Shown here one piece after another: positions 1 to 8,705 of a DNA stretch of 64,000 nt. Under the pieces are notes generated by a model. The model had not been told where the DNA came from. It saw only the letters and a program-made list of their open reading frames with translations, and did not search any database. The stretch comes from Phycisphaeraceae bacterium D3-23. Its GTDB lineage: Bacteria > Planctomycetota > Phycisphaerae > Phycisphaerales > Phycisphaeraceae. Position numbers and translations under genes: made by a program. The stretch lies in assembly GCA_039555135.1 (NCBI GenBank), contig CP114179.1, positions 806,001 to 870,000 of the forward strand. Reading direction: 5' to 3'. The stretch's first letter is position 1, and every line of letters begins with the position of its first letter.

Positions 1-949
1 CAAGCACTTCGCCGAGCAGGCCGTCGATATCGCCGTCCTTGAGACCGGCCTCGGGGGACGCCTCGACTGCACCACCGTCGTCACCCCCCTCGTCACCGCC
101 ATCACCGCGATCTCCCTCGACCACACCCACCTGCTGGGCGACTCCCTGGGCGCGATCGCCCGCGAGAAGGCCGGCATCTTCAAGCCCGGCGTCCCCGCCC
201 TCACCATCAAGCAAGAGGACGAGGTCGCCGCCGCACTCGAAGAGTGCGCCGACGAGATGGCCACCCCGCTCGAATATACCGGCAAACAGGTCGAGTTCTC
301 CTACCGCTTCGAAGCCAACAAAGAACTGGGGCCCCACACCCGCGTCTGCATCAACACCGACACCTCCAAGTTCGAGCACCTCCCCGTCCCCCTCAAGGGC
401 GAGCACCAGGCCCACAACTGCGGCCTCGCCCTCGCGATCCTCGACAAGCTCAAACGACACGGCTTCCACTTCGAGGAACAAAAACTCATCGCCGGGCTCG
501 CCGCCACCGACCTCCCGGCACGCATGGAGCAGGTCCACGACCAGCCCCGTGTCATCATCGACGGCGCGCACAACGCCGCCTCCATCCAGGCACTCATCAA
601 GTCGCTCGGCGCACACATCCAGTACGACTCCCTCGTCATGATCTTCGGCTGCGGGCAGGACAAAGACGTCGAGGGCATGCTCAAACAGGTCGCACTGGGC
701 GCCGACAAAGTCATCTTCACCCGCGCCCGGCTCAACCCCCGCGCCGTCGAAGTCCCCGACCTCCACCACCAGTTCGGCGAGCTCTCCGGCAAGATGGCGC
801 AGACCGCCGACAACCTCACCGACGCCCTCAAACTCGCCAGCCGAGCCGTCAGCCGCGAGGACCTCATCATCGTCACCGGCAGCTTCTACCTCGCCGGCGA
901 AGCCCGCAAATACTTCCTCGACCACGCCTCGAAGAAGAACAAACGCTAA
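1..949 (+). CDS. folC: Folylpolyglutamate/dihydrofolate synthase, 3' part (FolC)
   Basis: The frame is open from base 2 to a TAA at 947-949, so the gene starts before the window. FolC is a cytoplasmic Mur-ligase-family enzyme that adds glutamate to folates (and, in bifunctional forms, to dihydropteroate). Visible family signatures are ETGLGGRLDCTT near base 40, the DHTHLLGDSL segment with IAREKAGIFKPG around bases 120-190, and the C-terminal ligase domain with VIIDGAHNAAS near base 550 and MIFGCGQDKD near 640. About 315 residues are present of a usual 420-440, so the missing part is mainly the N-terminal ATP-binding P-loop region. It is followed by a clear terminator and is probably the last gene of its transcript. 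Confidence 0.9.
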   Translation, partial: KHFAEQAVDIAVLETGLGGRLDCTTVVTPLVTAITAISLDHTHLLGDSLGAIAREKAGIFKPGVPALTIKQEDEVAAALEECADEMATPLEYTGKQVEFSYRFEANKELGPHTRVCINTDTSKFEHLPVPLKGEHQAHNCGLALAILDKLKRHGFHFEEQKLIAGLAATDLPARMEQVHDQPRVIIDGAHNAASIQALIKSLGAHIQYDSLVMIFGCGQDKDVEGMLKQVALGADKVIFTRARLNPRAVEVPDLHHQFGELSGKMAQTADNLTDALKLASRAVSREDLIIVTGSFYLAGEARKYFLDHASKKNKR

Positions 950-1009
950 ATCCACAACCCATGGTTGAGTGCCGCGAATCCGTGGAACAAGCAACTCAAG
1001 CCCCCCCAA

Positions 1010-1035
1010 GCGCACGGCCCAGCCGTGCGCTTTTT
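1010..1035 (+). terminator. Rho-independent terminator after folC
   Basis: A perfect 9-bp stem (GCGCACGGC / GCCGTGCGC) with a 3-base loop is followed directly by TTTTTCTT. It lies 60 bases after the folC stop codon. Confidence 0.9.
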
Positions 1036-1293
1036 CTTAGCCACACCCGGGTAACTCCCAGCCCCGACCCACCCATCGTGCGTAAACGCTCACGGATCGA
1101 TCCATCAATACCCGCGAGAGGGGCGCCGCTTACTCCGCTGCACGCGCAAGGCTGCTTAGCCGCCCTACCCGCTCCAACCCCCCCCTCCTCTATAAGGTCG
1201 ATCAGCCAGACCTGCGCACAGACCTCGACCCCCCGGGCAGTGCTTTTCATATCACACCCGAACGCTTTTTCGCCATGCTGCAGCACAATGTGC
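1036..1293. other. Gene-less stretch between folC terminator and the PEP-CTERM gene
   Basis: No open frame here has a start signal or a recognisable product. I see no strong secondary structure beyond the terminator at its left edge; the promoter candidate of the next gene begins at 1294. Confidence 0.5.
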
Positions 1294-1322
1294 TTCGACC
1301 CACCGGGCGGCCGTGGTATGCT
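1294..1322 (+). promoter_or_regulatory. Candidate sigma-70 promoter of the PEP-CTERM gene
   Basis: TTCGAC (1294-1299) and TATGCT (1317-1322) are separated by 17 bases, and the -10 is preceded by TGG. Transcription would start near 1329, leaving a leader of about 69 bases. The -35 is only a partial match. Confidence 0.4.
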
Positions 1323-1397
1323 GCGAGCCGACTCTTTTGGGCGTTTCTACCCTGAAGGCGGGTAAGACACACATCAGAACACATGGGAGCACCGACG

Positions 1398-4250
1398 ATG
1401 AAACGCACGGCAATCCTACTGGGCGCGGCGCTCGCACTGGGCTTGCCGAAACACGGCTTGGCGGGGACCGAGACGATCGCGCTCACGGGGGGACAGGCGG
1501 GCGGCACCCCTGCCGGCGCGATGTTCAGTTCCTTCGACACCCCCCTCCTCAACGACACGGGGCAGGTCGCTTTTGCAGGCACGCTGGTGACCGGCATGGG
1601 CGGTGTCACGGCCAACAACGACATGGGCATCTGGCGGGGCGCAACACTCATCGTCCGCGAGGGCGATCAGCCCGTTGGCGAAGCTCCCGGTGTGGCCTAT
1701 AGCCATTTCAATAATCTGTCACTTAACAACGTGGGGCAGGTCGCGTATCACGCCTTCTTACAGACCGGTGCGGGCGGCGTCGATGCTACGAACGACACAG
1801 GGATCGGGCGGGGCGCATCGCTTGTTGCGCGCGAAGGTAGCCAGGCCGGCGGCACCCCGCCCGGGGCGATGTACGCTAACTTCTTTGCTTCCAGCCCGGC
1901 CATCAACGAGGCGGGGCAGGTCGCCTATCAATCCTTCCTGGACGGAGAGATCTCGGACGGCGTGAATTCAGGCAACGACTCGGGGATCTGGCGGGACGCG
2001 ACACTCCTGGTGCGGGAGGGTTCCCCGGCCGAGGCGAGATTCGGAACGCTAAGCTCCGACCCCGATCTCAATGACGCGGGGCAGATCGCCTTCGTCGGCA
2101 GACTCTTCGCCGGCGGAGCCGGTATCTGGCGGGACACAACCATCATCGCGTTTGAGGGCGAACAGCCTGGGGGGGTGCCCACCGGGGTGGTGATCGGCGA
2201 CTTCTTGGGCACCGTCCCCGTCATTAACAACGCGGGGCAGGTCGCCTATACGGCCCGCTTAGAGATCGGCGTTGGCGGGGTCGATGCTTCGAACGACGGC
2301 GGCCTCTGGCTGGACTCGACACTCATCGCACGCGAGGGCAGCCAGGCCGGCGGCGTTCCCGCAGGCGCGATGTTCAGTACAGTCTTCTTCTCGGGGGCAC
2401 TCAACGACGCGGGGCAGGTCGCCTATTCGGCTGTCTTGCAGTCAGGCGTTGGCGGGGTCGATGCGTCCAACAACTTCGGCGTTTGGCGCGACGCGACACT
2501 CATCGTTCGCCAGGGCAGCCAGGCCAGCGGCGCCCCCGCAGGGGCGGTGTTCAGCAATATGTTCGGTCTCGCAATCAACGACGGTGGCCAGATCGCCTAC
2601 GAGGCCGAACTCCTGACGGGCGTCGGCGGGGTCGATGCTTCGAACGACAACGGCATCTGGATCACCGGCACCAACGGCGAATCGCTCTTGGTCGTCCGCG
2701 AAGGCGACGCGCTGGCCGGCAGGACCGTCGGCAACTCGATTGCATTCAATTCCCTCAACAACTTCAGCCAACTCGCATACGAAGCGAGGTTCACCAACGG
2801 TGACGAAGGCGTCTTCCTTTACACACCCGACATCCGCTGGACCGGGGTGTTCTCGGGTAGCTGGGACACCTCAGACAACTGGACCCTCGGCCAACTCCCC
2901 GGCGACCCGCACGATGTCTTCATCGACCCCGCCGGCTCGCTCACCGTTTTCGGGCCGACCGGCGACGCCGTGATGGAGAACCTGACGGTCGGCGGCGGGA
3001 CGGGGATCGCGGTGCTGGCCCTGCAGCAAGGCGGGTCGATCGAGACGATGGACACCAGTGTGCTTGTCCTGGCCAACGGCGTGCTCCGGGGCGACGGGGT
3101 CGTCGCCAACCCCACCGGTGTTGTGAACCAAGGCACGGTGATCGCCGGCAACCTGCATATCGCCGGCGGCCTGTTCAATGAACAAATCGTGACAGGCGAC
3201 GGCCAGATCACCGCCCCGCTATTCAACGCCGAGGCCGGTGAAGTCCGCGTCGCGGCCGGCGAACACCTCCGCTTCCTGGGCGCGGCCGAAAGCATCAACG
3301 ACGGTCGGATCGAGGTGGTCGGCGGTCAGATCGAGTTCGAGCACAACCTCACCAACGACAACCCGGTCGGCCTCATTACCGGGCGCGACGCGGTCTTTCG
3401 ATTCAGGGGCGGGCTGACCAACAAGGCCGCTTTCGCCCTGAGCTTTGGCACGTCGGATGTCTTCGGCGATGTCAACAACACCGGCTCCATCGTCCTCACC
3501 GGCGGGTCCAACACCACCTTCTACGACGATGTCGACAACGACGGATCAATCGTGGTGGCATCGGTTGGGCCCCATGTCTCCGCTGCAGTGTTCTTCGGCG
3601 CGGTCTCCGGCAGCGGCTCGATCACCGGCGGGGGCAGCGTGTTCCTCCACGGCGACCTACGGCCAGGCAACAGCCCCGCCGCCGTGTTCCATGATGTCGA
3701 TTTGTTTTTGATGTCCACCGCCACCACACAGATCGAGCTCGGCGGCACCACCCCGGGCAGCACCCTCAGAAATCACGACCAGATCAACAACGCCAAGTTC
3801 ACCGCCCTCGGCGGCACACTCGACATCCAACTCATCAACGGCTTCGACCCCGACGCCGGCGACACGTTCGACATCTTCAACCTCGCTTCCTCAACCGGCA
3901 CGTTCGTGGATGTGTTGCTGCCCACGCTCGACAACGGCCTGGGCTGGCACCTGGGCAAGCTGTACACGGACGGCGAGCTCCACATCGAGCTCGAAGGCGA
4001 CCTCAACCAGGACGGCTTCGTCGGCGTCGAAGACCTCGACATCCTGCTCGCCAACTGGGGCACCAGCGCGCTGGCGTTCGACTACGCGGCGGGTGACGCG
4101 TCGGGTGATGGGCTTGTCGGCGCGGCCGACCTCGCGATCGTGCAGTCCAACTTCGGCAATGGCACCCCGGGCGGCAACGTGCCCGAGCCGGGCACATTCG
4201 CACTGTTGGGGCTGGGCGGGCTCGCGTTGATGAGGCGGCGTCGGGTGTAG
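1398..4250 (+). CDS. PEP-CTERM surface protein with DUF7453-like repeats and dockerin-like motifs
   Basis: A 950-residue exported protein. I start it at 1398 rather than 1383 because GGGAG (1385-1389) sits eight bases before that ATG and MKRTAILLG begins a normal signal peptide. Residues 30-460 hold about eight copies of a 55-60 residue unit built on the phrase LNDAGQVAY followed by GIWR and REGSQAGG, as in DUF7453/choice-of-anchor proteins. A beta-rich passenger part follows. Near the C-terminus are two calcium-loop motifs (GDLNQDGFVGVEDLDILLANWG and GDASGDGLVGAADL, written here as separate parts of a dockerin-like pair), then VPEPGTFALLGLGGLAL and an RRRRV tail. This is a substrate for the exosortase system, whose genes are not in this window. 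Role unknown; probably cell-surface or extracellular. Confidence 0.85.
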   Translation: MKRTAILLGAALALGLPKHGLAGTETIALTGGQAGGTPAGAMFSSFDTPLLNDTGQVAFAGTLVTGMGGVTANNDMGIWRGATLIVREGDQPVGEAPGVAYSHFNNLSLNNVGQVAYHAFLQTGAGGVDATNDTGIGRGASLVAREGSQAGGTPPGAMYANFFASSPAINEAGQVAYQSFLDGEISDGVNSGNDSGIWRDATLLVREGSPAEARFGTLSSDPDLNDAGQIAFVGRLFAGGAGIWRDTTIIAFEGEQPGGVPTGVVIGDFLGTVPVINNAGQVAYTARLEIGVGGVDASNDGGLWLDSTLIAREGSQAGGVPAGAMFSTVFFSGALNDAGQVAYSAVLQSGVGGVDASNNFGVWRDATLIVRQGSQASGAPAGAVFSNMFGLAINDGGQIAYEAELLTGVGGVDASNDNGIWITGTNGESLLVVREGDALAGRTVGNSIAFNSLNNFSQLAYEARFTNGDEGVFLYTPDIRWTGVFSGSWDTSDNWTLGQLPGDPHDVFIDPAGSLTVFGPTGDAVMENLTVGGGTGIAVLALQQGGSIETMDTSVLVLANGVLRGDGVVANPTGVVNQGTVIAGNLHIAGGLFNEQIVTGDGQITAPLFNAEAGEVRVAAGEHLRFLGAAESINDGRIEVVGGQIEFEHNLTNDNPVGLITGRDAVFRFRGGLTNKAAFALSFGTSDVFGDVNNTGSIVLTGGSNTTFYDDVDNDGSIVVASVGPHVSAAVFFGAVSGSGSITGGGSVFLHGDLRPGNSPAAVFHDVDLFLMSTATTQIELGGTTPGSTLRNHDQINNAKFTALGGTLDIQLINGFDPDAGDTFDIFNLASSTGTFVDVLLPTLDNGLGWHLGKLYTDGELHIELEGDLNQDGFVGVEDLDILLANWGTSALAFDYAAGDASGDGLVGAADLAIVQSNFGNGTPGGNVPEPGTFALLGLGGLALMRRRRV

Positions 4251-4323
4251 CGCCATGCAAGACCGGTGGGTTCGATCGTGACAGGTCAATGCAGCATCGG
4301 GATCAGAAACGTACGCGTGTACT

Positions 4324-4400
4324 TGTTTAGCCGCCACCCATCGGGCGGCGCGCTGCAACACGCCAAGCCTACGCGCGGCCCGTTGGGCGGCGGCTAAACA
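4324..4400. repeat. Long inverted repeat with TGTTTAGCCG ends (family 1)
   Basis: The 26-base arms at 4324-4349 and 4375-4400 are inverted copies with three mismatches. The tips read TGTTTAGCCGCC and GGCGGCTAAACA. It lies in the gap after the PEP-CTERM gene and may end its transcript. Related elements are at 8623, 33271 and 35875. Confidence 0.75.
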
Positions 4401-4542
4401 GTGGGATCTGCTCGGTACAACAAAAACCGACCCCGAGCACGTAGCTCGGAGCCGGCCGTGGGGGCTATTGGATTGTTGGGAGCACCGTTCCGGGGGGTCA
4501 CTCGCGGACTCGCTCCACCCCGGCCACCAAACGGTAGAGTCG

Positions 4543-5028
4543 TTATTCGTTGTCTTGTGCGGCCTTCACCGCGTCTCGGAGGTCGCGGATCTTGTCGTGG
4601 CCCTTCTTGACCTCGGCGTACTGGCGGTGCAGGACATCGTTGAGCGGGTTGCCCGTGGTGTCCTTGATGACCTCTTCGTACATCGCCTTGATCTTGTCTT
4701 CGCCGCGTTCGGCCTCGGCGAGGACGGCGTAGGCGTCGCCGCCGGAGAGCTTGCCGCGGAGGTCGAGCCACCAGCGGTGGAACATGCCGCCCCACGAGCC
4801 GGAGATGTCGCCGTCCTCATCGTTGAGCACGACGTAGCTGCGCAGCTCGTTGGCGAACTGCTGGCGCTCGCCTGCCATCAAGCTGAAGAGCCCCTTGAGG
4901 TCCGCGTGTTCGACGGCCTCGGCTGCCTGGGCGAAGCCCTCGGCGCTATCTTGGTTGATGCGCACCAAGTCCTTGATGCGGTCGATGGTTTCGTCTTTCA
5001 GGTTCGATACGGTTTCCATGCGTGTCAT
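4543..5028 (-). CDS. DUF2383 / PA2169-type four-helix bundle protein
   Basis: A 161-residue, mostly helical, acidic protein with no signal peptide. It matches the PA2169-type (DUF2383) family, whose members are about 150 residues and resemble ferritin-like four-helix bundles. Recognisable segments are the N-terminal LKDETIDRIKDLVRINQDS, the central SWGGMFHRWWLDLRGKL and the C-terminal helix with EVKKGHDKIRDLRD. The first ATG (5028) is the start because AAGGAG lies seven bases upstream; a second in-frame ATG at 5019 is too close to matter. It reads towards the family 1 repeat and sits beside DUF1328, PRC-barrel and entericidin-like genes. The molecular role of the family is not established; a stress or envelope link is inferred from context. 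Confidence 0.8.
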   Translation of the reverse strand: MTRMETVSNLKDETIDRIKDLVRINQDSAEGFAQAAEAVEHADLKGLFSLMAGERQQFANELRSYVVLNDEDGDISGSWGGMFHRWWLDLRGKLSGGDAYAVLAEAERGEDKIKAMYEEVIKDTTGNPLNDVLHRQYAEVKKGHDKIRDLRDAVKAAQDNE

Positions 5029-5163
5029 GGCGATACTCCTTGGGCTGGGGTTTCGATGCGCAGGCGCTCGTCACGGGCGGGGACGGCGCTTGTGCGCGGA
5101 TCAACTTGATTACGGCCCGATTGAACGTCGTCAGGCTTGCTTCGTATGCCTGCGAACTGGGCG

Positions 5164-5337
5164 TCATACCACCGACTTGCCACGCACCAGGCCCATGACG
5201 AGCGAGAGCAGGAACAGGACCACGAAGATGAAGAACAGGACCTTCGCGATGGACGCCGCACCCGCGGCGATCCCGCCGAAGCCGAACACGGCGGCGATGA
5301 TGGCGACGATGAAGAATGCAAGTGCGAGGCGTAACAT
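5164..5337 (-). CDS. DUF1328 small membrane protein
   Basis: A 57-residue inner-membrane protein beginning [20 protein letters not shown], with a second hydrophobic helix [20 protein letters not shown] and the usual [10 protein letters not shown] turn between them. This is the exact size and layout of DUF1328 (YtjA-like) proteins. The open frame runs much further upstream, but AAAGGAAAC lies just before this ATG and the family starts here. The gene is minus strand, 135 bases upstream of the DUF2383 gene, and the two could be co-transcribed. Function in the family is unknown; members are often found with stress-induced small envelope proteins. Confidence 0.85.
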   Translation of the reverse strand: MLRLALAFFIVAIIAAVFGFGGIAAGAASIAKVLFFIFVVLFLLSLVMGLVRGKSVV

Positions 5338-5729
5338 GGTGTTTCCTTTCAAGAAACAGGTGAGTTGAGTTTCATACACATGGGGTCGATCCCGCATGCA
5401 CCGGGAGGAATTGCAACCGCCATGCCAGAACTTCGTAGCGTTTGGAGAACCGCCGAGACATGCATCGGAAGCGTGTTTTATGCGGAAAACACAGTGGAAC
5501 ACCCTATGTGACGCGCTTGCCACATGGGCTTGTACGGATTGCACGATCGTGTAACGCCTACCCGGTCGGGACAAACTTACATGCATCGATCGCAGCGGCG
5601 GCCGACCTGTTGTGCCGAAGCCGTGTCGCTCCGCATCCGTATGCAGCGCGCCTGACACCACTCCAACAGGTATCTCAGGCCGCGCCTGCGCACCTTTCAT
5701 CACACAGCGTGATCTGGCATGGCGCTTGC
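5338..5729. other. Divergent intergenic region between DUF1328 and PRC-barrel genes
   Basis: It has no credible gene and should hold the promoters of both flanking genes. The one structure I see is a 7-bp stem GTGTTTT/AAAACAC at 5473-5492. The base composition is noticeably less GC-rich than the flanking genes. Confidence 0.5.
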
Positions 5730-6110
5730 ATGTTGAGTGCCGTCATGATGGACCACAAGCACAAAGCAGCCGCATCTTGTCGTGAGAAAAAACAGAACGA
5801 CTGCCAGGAGCGTTACCGGTTTATCAATAAGACGGGCCGACCGATCATCTCGGCCGCGTCGCTTCGTGGCCTGCCCGTGCGTAACGACGATGGGCACGAC
5901 CTCGGCGTCCTTAAGGAGCTGATGGTTGATACCGACCGTGGCACCGTCGCCTATGTGGTGCTTCTCTTTGAAGACGACAAGTCGTTCGCCCTGCCCTACT
6001 CCGCGCTGGAGATCGATCCGGAAACGATGACGATCTACGTCAATATCCAACGCGAGGTCTTCGAGGCCGGCCGGGGGATGGCGCTGCCCGAGCAAAAAGA
6101 CAAGCCATGA
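5730..6110 (+). CDS. PRC-barrel domain protein
   Basis: A 126-residue soluble protein. From about residue 32 it shows the PRC-barrel pattern: [38 protein letters not shown], then [15 protein letters not shown] and a final beta strand. PRC barrels are small beta domains found in photosynthetic reaction centres and in RNA-processing and stress proteins; single-domain copies are often envelope or stress associated. The start is uncertain: ATGs at 5730, 5745 and 5748 are all in frame and none has a clear ribosome binding site. The N-terminal 30 residues are charged and carry two cysteines, with no membrane segment. It is followed 97 bases later by an entericidin-like lipoprotein gene. Confidence 0.8.
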   Translation: MLSAVMMDHKHKAAASCREKKQNDCQERYRFINKTGRPIISAASLRGLPVRNDDGHDLGVLKELMVDTDRGTVAYVVLLFEDDKSFALPYSALEIDPETMTIYVNIQREVFEAGRGMALPEQKDKP

Positions 6111-6207
6111 CTCAATGACGTACTCGGCATGACCAGACCACGCGGTGGCGGAGAGACTCACCGCCTTCCTGTATGCCATTTTATTCACCCCCACGAAAGG
6201 GAACCCC

Positions 6208-6342
6208 ATGTTGAAGATTCGCAATTGGTCCATCCTGCTTCTCGGTGTCGCGGCCTTCGCGCTTGCGGGCTGCAACACGCTCCAAGGGGCTGGCGAAGAT
6301 GTCGAAGACGCTGGCGAAGCGGTGCAGGACGCCGCCGACTAA
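6208..6342 (+). CDS. Entericidin-like small lipoprotein
   Basis: A 44-residue lipoprotein: a short signal sequence (MLKIRNWSILLLGVAAFA) ending in the lipobox LAGC, then a mature peptide of about 24 residues reading NTLQGAGEDVEDAGEAVQDA. The NT(L/V)xGxGxDVxxxG pattern is that of the entericidin A/B family. The start is fixed by GAAAGGGA seven bases before the ATG. Entericidins are a toxin/antidote-like lipoprotein pair in enterobacteria, but most family members elsewhere are of unknown role and are often stress-induced. A second copy of this family, 42 residues, lies at 44359-44487. Confidence 0.85.
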   Translation: MLKIRNWSILLLGVAAFALAGCNTLQGAGEDVEDAGEAVQDAAD

Positions 6343-6457
6343 ACCCCGGCGAGACGATGGGAGTCGGCGACACCCGCACGGCCGGGCGGCACGGATGTCG
6401 CGTCGCTGGTTTTCGCAATCGTCCCGCACCTCGGTAGGAGGAGTTCCGGGCCTCGAG

Positions 6458-6490
6458 CCCCTCGGCCGTGATGGCCGGGGGGTATTTGCG
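6458..6490 (+). terminator. Strong hairpin downstream of entericidin-like gene
   Basis: A ten-pair stem (CCCCTCGGCC / GGCCGGGGGG, one G-T pair) closes a five-base loop at 6458-6482. It is followed by TATTTGCGTTGT rather than a pure T run, so termination is likely but not certain. Confidence 0.5.
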
Positions 6491-6633
6491 TTGTAATCTT
6501 TACATGCCGAAACAGGGTGAGTCCGTCACTGGAGCCGGGCTATCAGCACTATAATCTCGTCGCGACATGGGCTCGGCGCGGCACACTTGCTCTGTGTTGA
6601 CAGCCGCAGCCGCGATCGCCTTGGATCACCCTC

Positions 6634-8073
6634 ATGCTCAGCGTATTGATCGTCGGAGAACAGCGGCAGGCGCGTCATCGGCTGGCGGCGGTCGTTGAAC
6701 AGAACGGCCTTAGCGCGCGTGCAGCGGGCTCGATCACCAAGGCACGCGAGGCGATGGAGAAGTACGGCTTCGCGGCGGTGTTTATCGACTGCGAGGTCGA
6801 TGACGCGCTCGGGCTCGAAGCGTTGGCGGCGCTGCCGCTGGGCAAGGGCCAAACCGTCGTATTTTTGATGGATAGCGAAGGCGGGCCACTGACCGAGGCG
6901 CTGTCGGAGGCGGATTCGGCAATGTTCAGGGTACTGCCACGGAACCCGGGAAAAAACGAGCTGTCGCGGATTCTCAAGACGGTCAAGCGGCGTAGCGCCC
7001 GGGCGAAGCGTACCGAGCCCAACTCATTCGAACAGATGCTGGGCAACAGCCCGGAGATGCTCGAGGTGTACAACATGATCGCGAAGGTCGCTCCGACGGA
7101 CGCGGCGGTGCTGATCTGCGGCGAGAGCGGGACGGGCAAGGAGCTCGTCGCCGGCGCGATCCACCAGCGCAGCGAGCGGAGCGACGGCCCGTTTGTGGCG
7201 GTGAACTGCGGCGCGATCGCGGAGAACCTGATCGAGAGCGAACTGTTTGGTCATGAGAAGGGCGCGTTCACCGGGGCCGACAAGCAGCACGCCGGCGTGT
7301 TCGAGCAGGCCGACGGCGGGACATTGTTCCTCGACGAAGTCACTGAGATGCCCCTCGAGATGCAGGTACGGTTCCTGCGTGTGCTCGAGACCGGCACACT
7401 GCGTCGACTGGGCGCGGAGAAGGACAAGCAGGTCAGCGTGCGCGTCGTTGCGGCGACCAACCGCGAACCCCAGGACGGCGTCGAGCAAGGCACGTTCCGG
7501 GAGGACCTGATGTACCGGCTCGCGGTGTTCCCGATCGCGCTGCCGCCGCTGCGCAAGCGCGGCGACGACGTCTGCCTCTTGGCGGCGCACTTCCTCTCGC
7601 TGCACAACAAAGAGCACCAGACCGAAAAACGCCTGACCGACGCGGCACAGCAGCGGCTGGCCGCGTACGAGTGGCCAGGCAACGTCCGCCAGCTGCGCAA
7701 CATGGTGCAGCGGGCGTACATCCTCGAAGATGCACAGGTGTCTCTCGACTGTCTCGACGACCTCATCGACGGGACCAACACCGGCACGTGCGGCGACGCC
7801 GTCAACATGGAGCACGAAACCGAGGCCCCCCGTGATCCTTCCGCGACCCACCCCCCTGCCGACACGGACGCGCCTGCCGCTGGGTCATCGCCCGATCAAT
7901 CCTTGGACGACACTGTAGTCAAAGTCGAGGTCGGAACATCGATCGAAGACGCCGAGAAACAACTCATCCTCAAGACCCTCGATGAACTCGGCGGCAACAA
8001 GACCGAGGCCGCGAAGGTGCTGGGCATCAGTCTAAAGACGCTGTACAACCGGCTCAACGCGTACGGTGATTGA
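6634..8073 (+). CDS. Sigma-54-dependent transcriptional activator with degenerate receiver
   Basis: A 479-residue NtrC-type regulator. Domain order: receiver-like domain (1-115), AAA+ sigma-54 interaction domain (about 133-365), an acidic linker (375-435) and a Fis-type helix-turn-helix (about 440-479, ending LGISLKTLYNRL). Walker A GESGTGKE is at 163-170, the sigma-54 contact loop GAFTGA at 210-215 and Walker B GGTLFLDE at 229-236, so the ATPase looks active. In the receiver the phosphorylatable Asp is kept (FIDCE, Asp52), but the acidic pair near the N-terminus is replaced by Gly-Glu (LIVGEQ), so normal Mg-dependent phosphorylation is doubtful. It follows the small stress-like cluster and ends 15 bases from the convergent MgtC gene. 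Its targets and partner kinase are unknown; the soluble-type kinase at 43419 is a candidate only. Confidence 0.92.
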   Translation: MLSVLIVGEQRQARHRLAAVVEQNGLSARAAGSITKAREAMEKYGFAAVFIDCEVDDALGLEALAALPLGKGQTVVFLMDSEGGPLTEALSEADSAMFRVLPRNPGKNELSRILKTVKRRSARAKRTEPNSFEQMLGNSPEMLEVYNMIAKVAPTDAAVLICGESGTGKELVAGAIHQRSERSDGPFVAVNCGAIAENLIESELFGHEKGAFTGADKQHAGVFEQADGGTLFLDEVTEMPLEMQVRFLRVLETGTLRRLGAEKDKQVSVRVVAATNREPQDGVEQGTFREDLMYRLAVFPIALPPLRKRGDDVCLLAAHFLSLHNKEHQTEKRLTDAAQQRLAAYEWPGNVRQLRNMVQRAYILEDAQVSLDCLDDLIDGTNTGTCGDAVNMEHETEAPRDPSATHPPADTDAPAAGSSPDQSLDDTVVKVEVGTSIEDAEKQLILKTLDELGGNKTEAAKVLGISLKTLYNRLNAYGD

Positions 8074-8088
8074 GTCTGGCTACGCGAA

Positions 8089-8580
8089 CTAATCGTCCGC
8101 GCCGTCGCCTTCCGTCTGGTCGGAAGCCGCTTCGATCCGGTTGGACACGAAGCGCAGCGCCTGCAGCGTAAACAGCGTAAACACCACCAGCAGCCCCGCG
8201 AGCATGTAGTACCCCGCGCCGGCCGCGACGCCGACCGACGCGACTACCCAGATCCCTGCGGCGGTCGTCATGCCCTGCACTCCGCCGTCTCGGCTCTGAA
8301 AAATACTGCCCGCGCCGAGGAAGCCCACCCCGCCGACGATCCCCGCGATGATCTTCGCCGGGTCGATCGGCACTGCTGCCTCGGGCATCGTCAAGAACTC
8401 ACGGATCATCGTCAGCGCGACCATCGTGAAACCCGCCGACCCCAGCGCGACGAGGATGTGCGTACGCAGCCCGGCGGGCCTGGCCTGATGTTCGCGTTCC
8501 CACCCAACGAGCGCACCGAAGAATAACGCGATCCCCAAGCGGGCGATCATGTCGAGTGTGGGGAGCCAGGCGTCGGGCAT
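8089..8580 (-). CDS. MgtC/SapB family membrane protein
   Basis: A 163-residue inner-membrane protein of the MgtC family. Diagnostic segments are ALFFGALVGWEREH with the following PAGLRTHILVALGSAG, and IIAGIVGGVGFLGAGSIFQ, with about four transmembrane helices. Family members affect magnesium homeostasis, acid tolerance and virulence in some pathogens; the biochemical role is unsettled. This copy has only the membrane domain and a short acidic tail, without the C-terminal ACT-like domain of MgtC itself. The ATG at 8580 has no ribosome binding site, but a TACACT hexamer ends six bases before it, suggesting a leaderless mRNA. Confidence 0.88.
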   Translation of the reverse strand: MPDAWLPTLDMIARLGIALFFGALVGWEREHQARPAGLRTHILVALGSAGFTMVALTMIREFLTMPEAAVPIDPAKIIAGIVGGVGFLGAGSIFQSRDGGVQGMTTAAGIWVVASVGVAAGAGYYMLAGLLVVFTLFTLQALRFVSNRIEAASDQTEGDGADD

Positions 8581-8586
8581 AGCGCT

Positions 8587-8592
8587 AGTGTA
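8587..8592 (-). promoter_or_regulatory. -10-like hexamer TACACT, six bases before mgtC-like ATG
   Basis: On the minus strand TACACT is followed by six bases and then the start codon at 8580. This is one of nine such arrangements in the window. No good -35 is visible. Confidence 0.4.
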
Positions 8593-8622
8593 AACGCTGG
8601 CGCAGTTGTGTTTGGGCGCATT

Positions 8623-8697
8623 CGTAGTCGTCGCCCAACGGGCGGCGCGTCACAACACAGCAAACCGGCGCGCCGCCCGCTGAACGACGGCTAAACA
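8623..8697. repeat. Long inverted repeat (family 1)
   Basis: The arms around 8623-8650 and 8670-8697 pair imperfectly and both contain CGGGCGGCGCG-type cores. The right tip reads CGGCTAAACA as in the repeat at 4324. It lies between the mgtC-like and M48 peptidase genes. Confidence 0.65.
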
Positions 8698-8705
8698 AAT
8701 TCACA

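Noticed and set aside
4468-5109. A plus-strand frame opposite the DUF2383 gene
   Set aside because: It is the complement of a recognised gene with a clear ribosome binding site, and it has no start signal.
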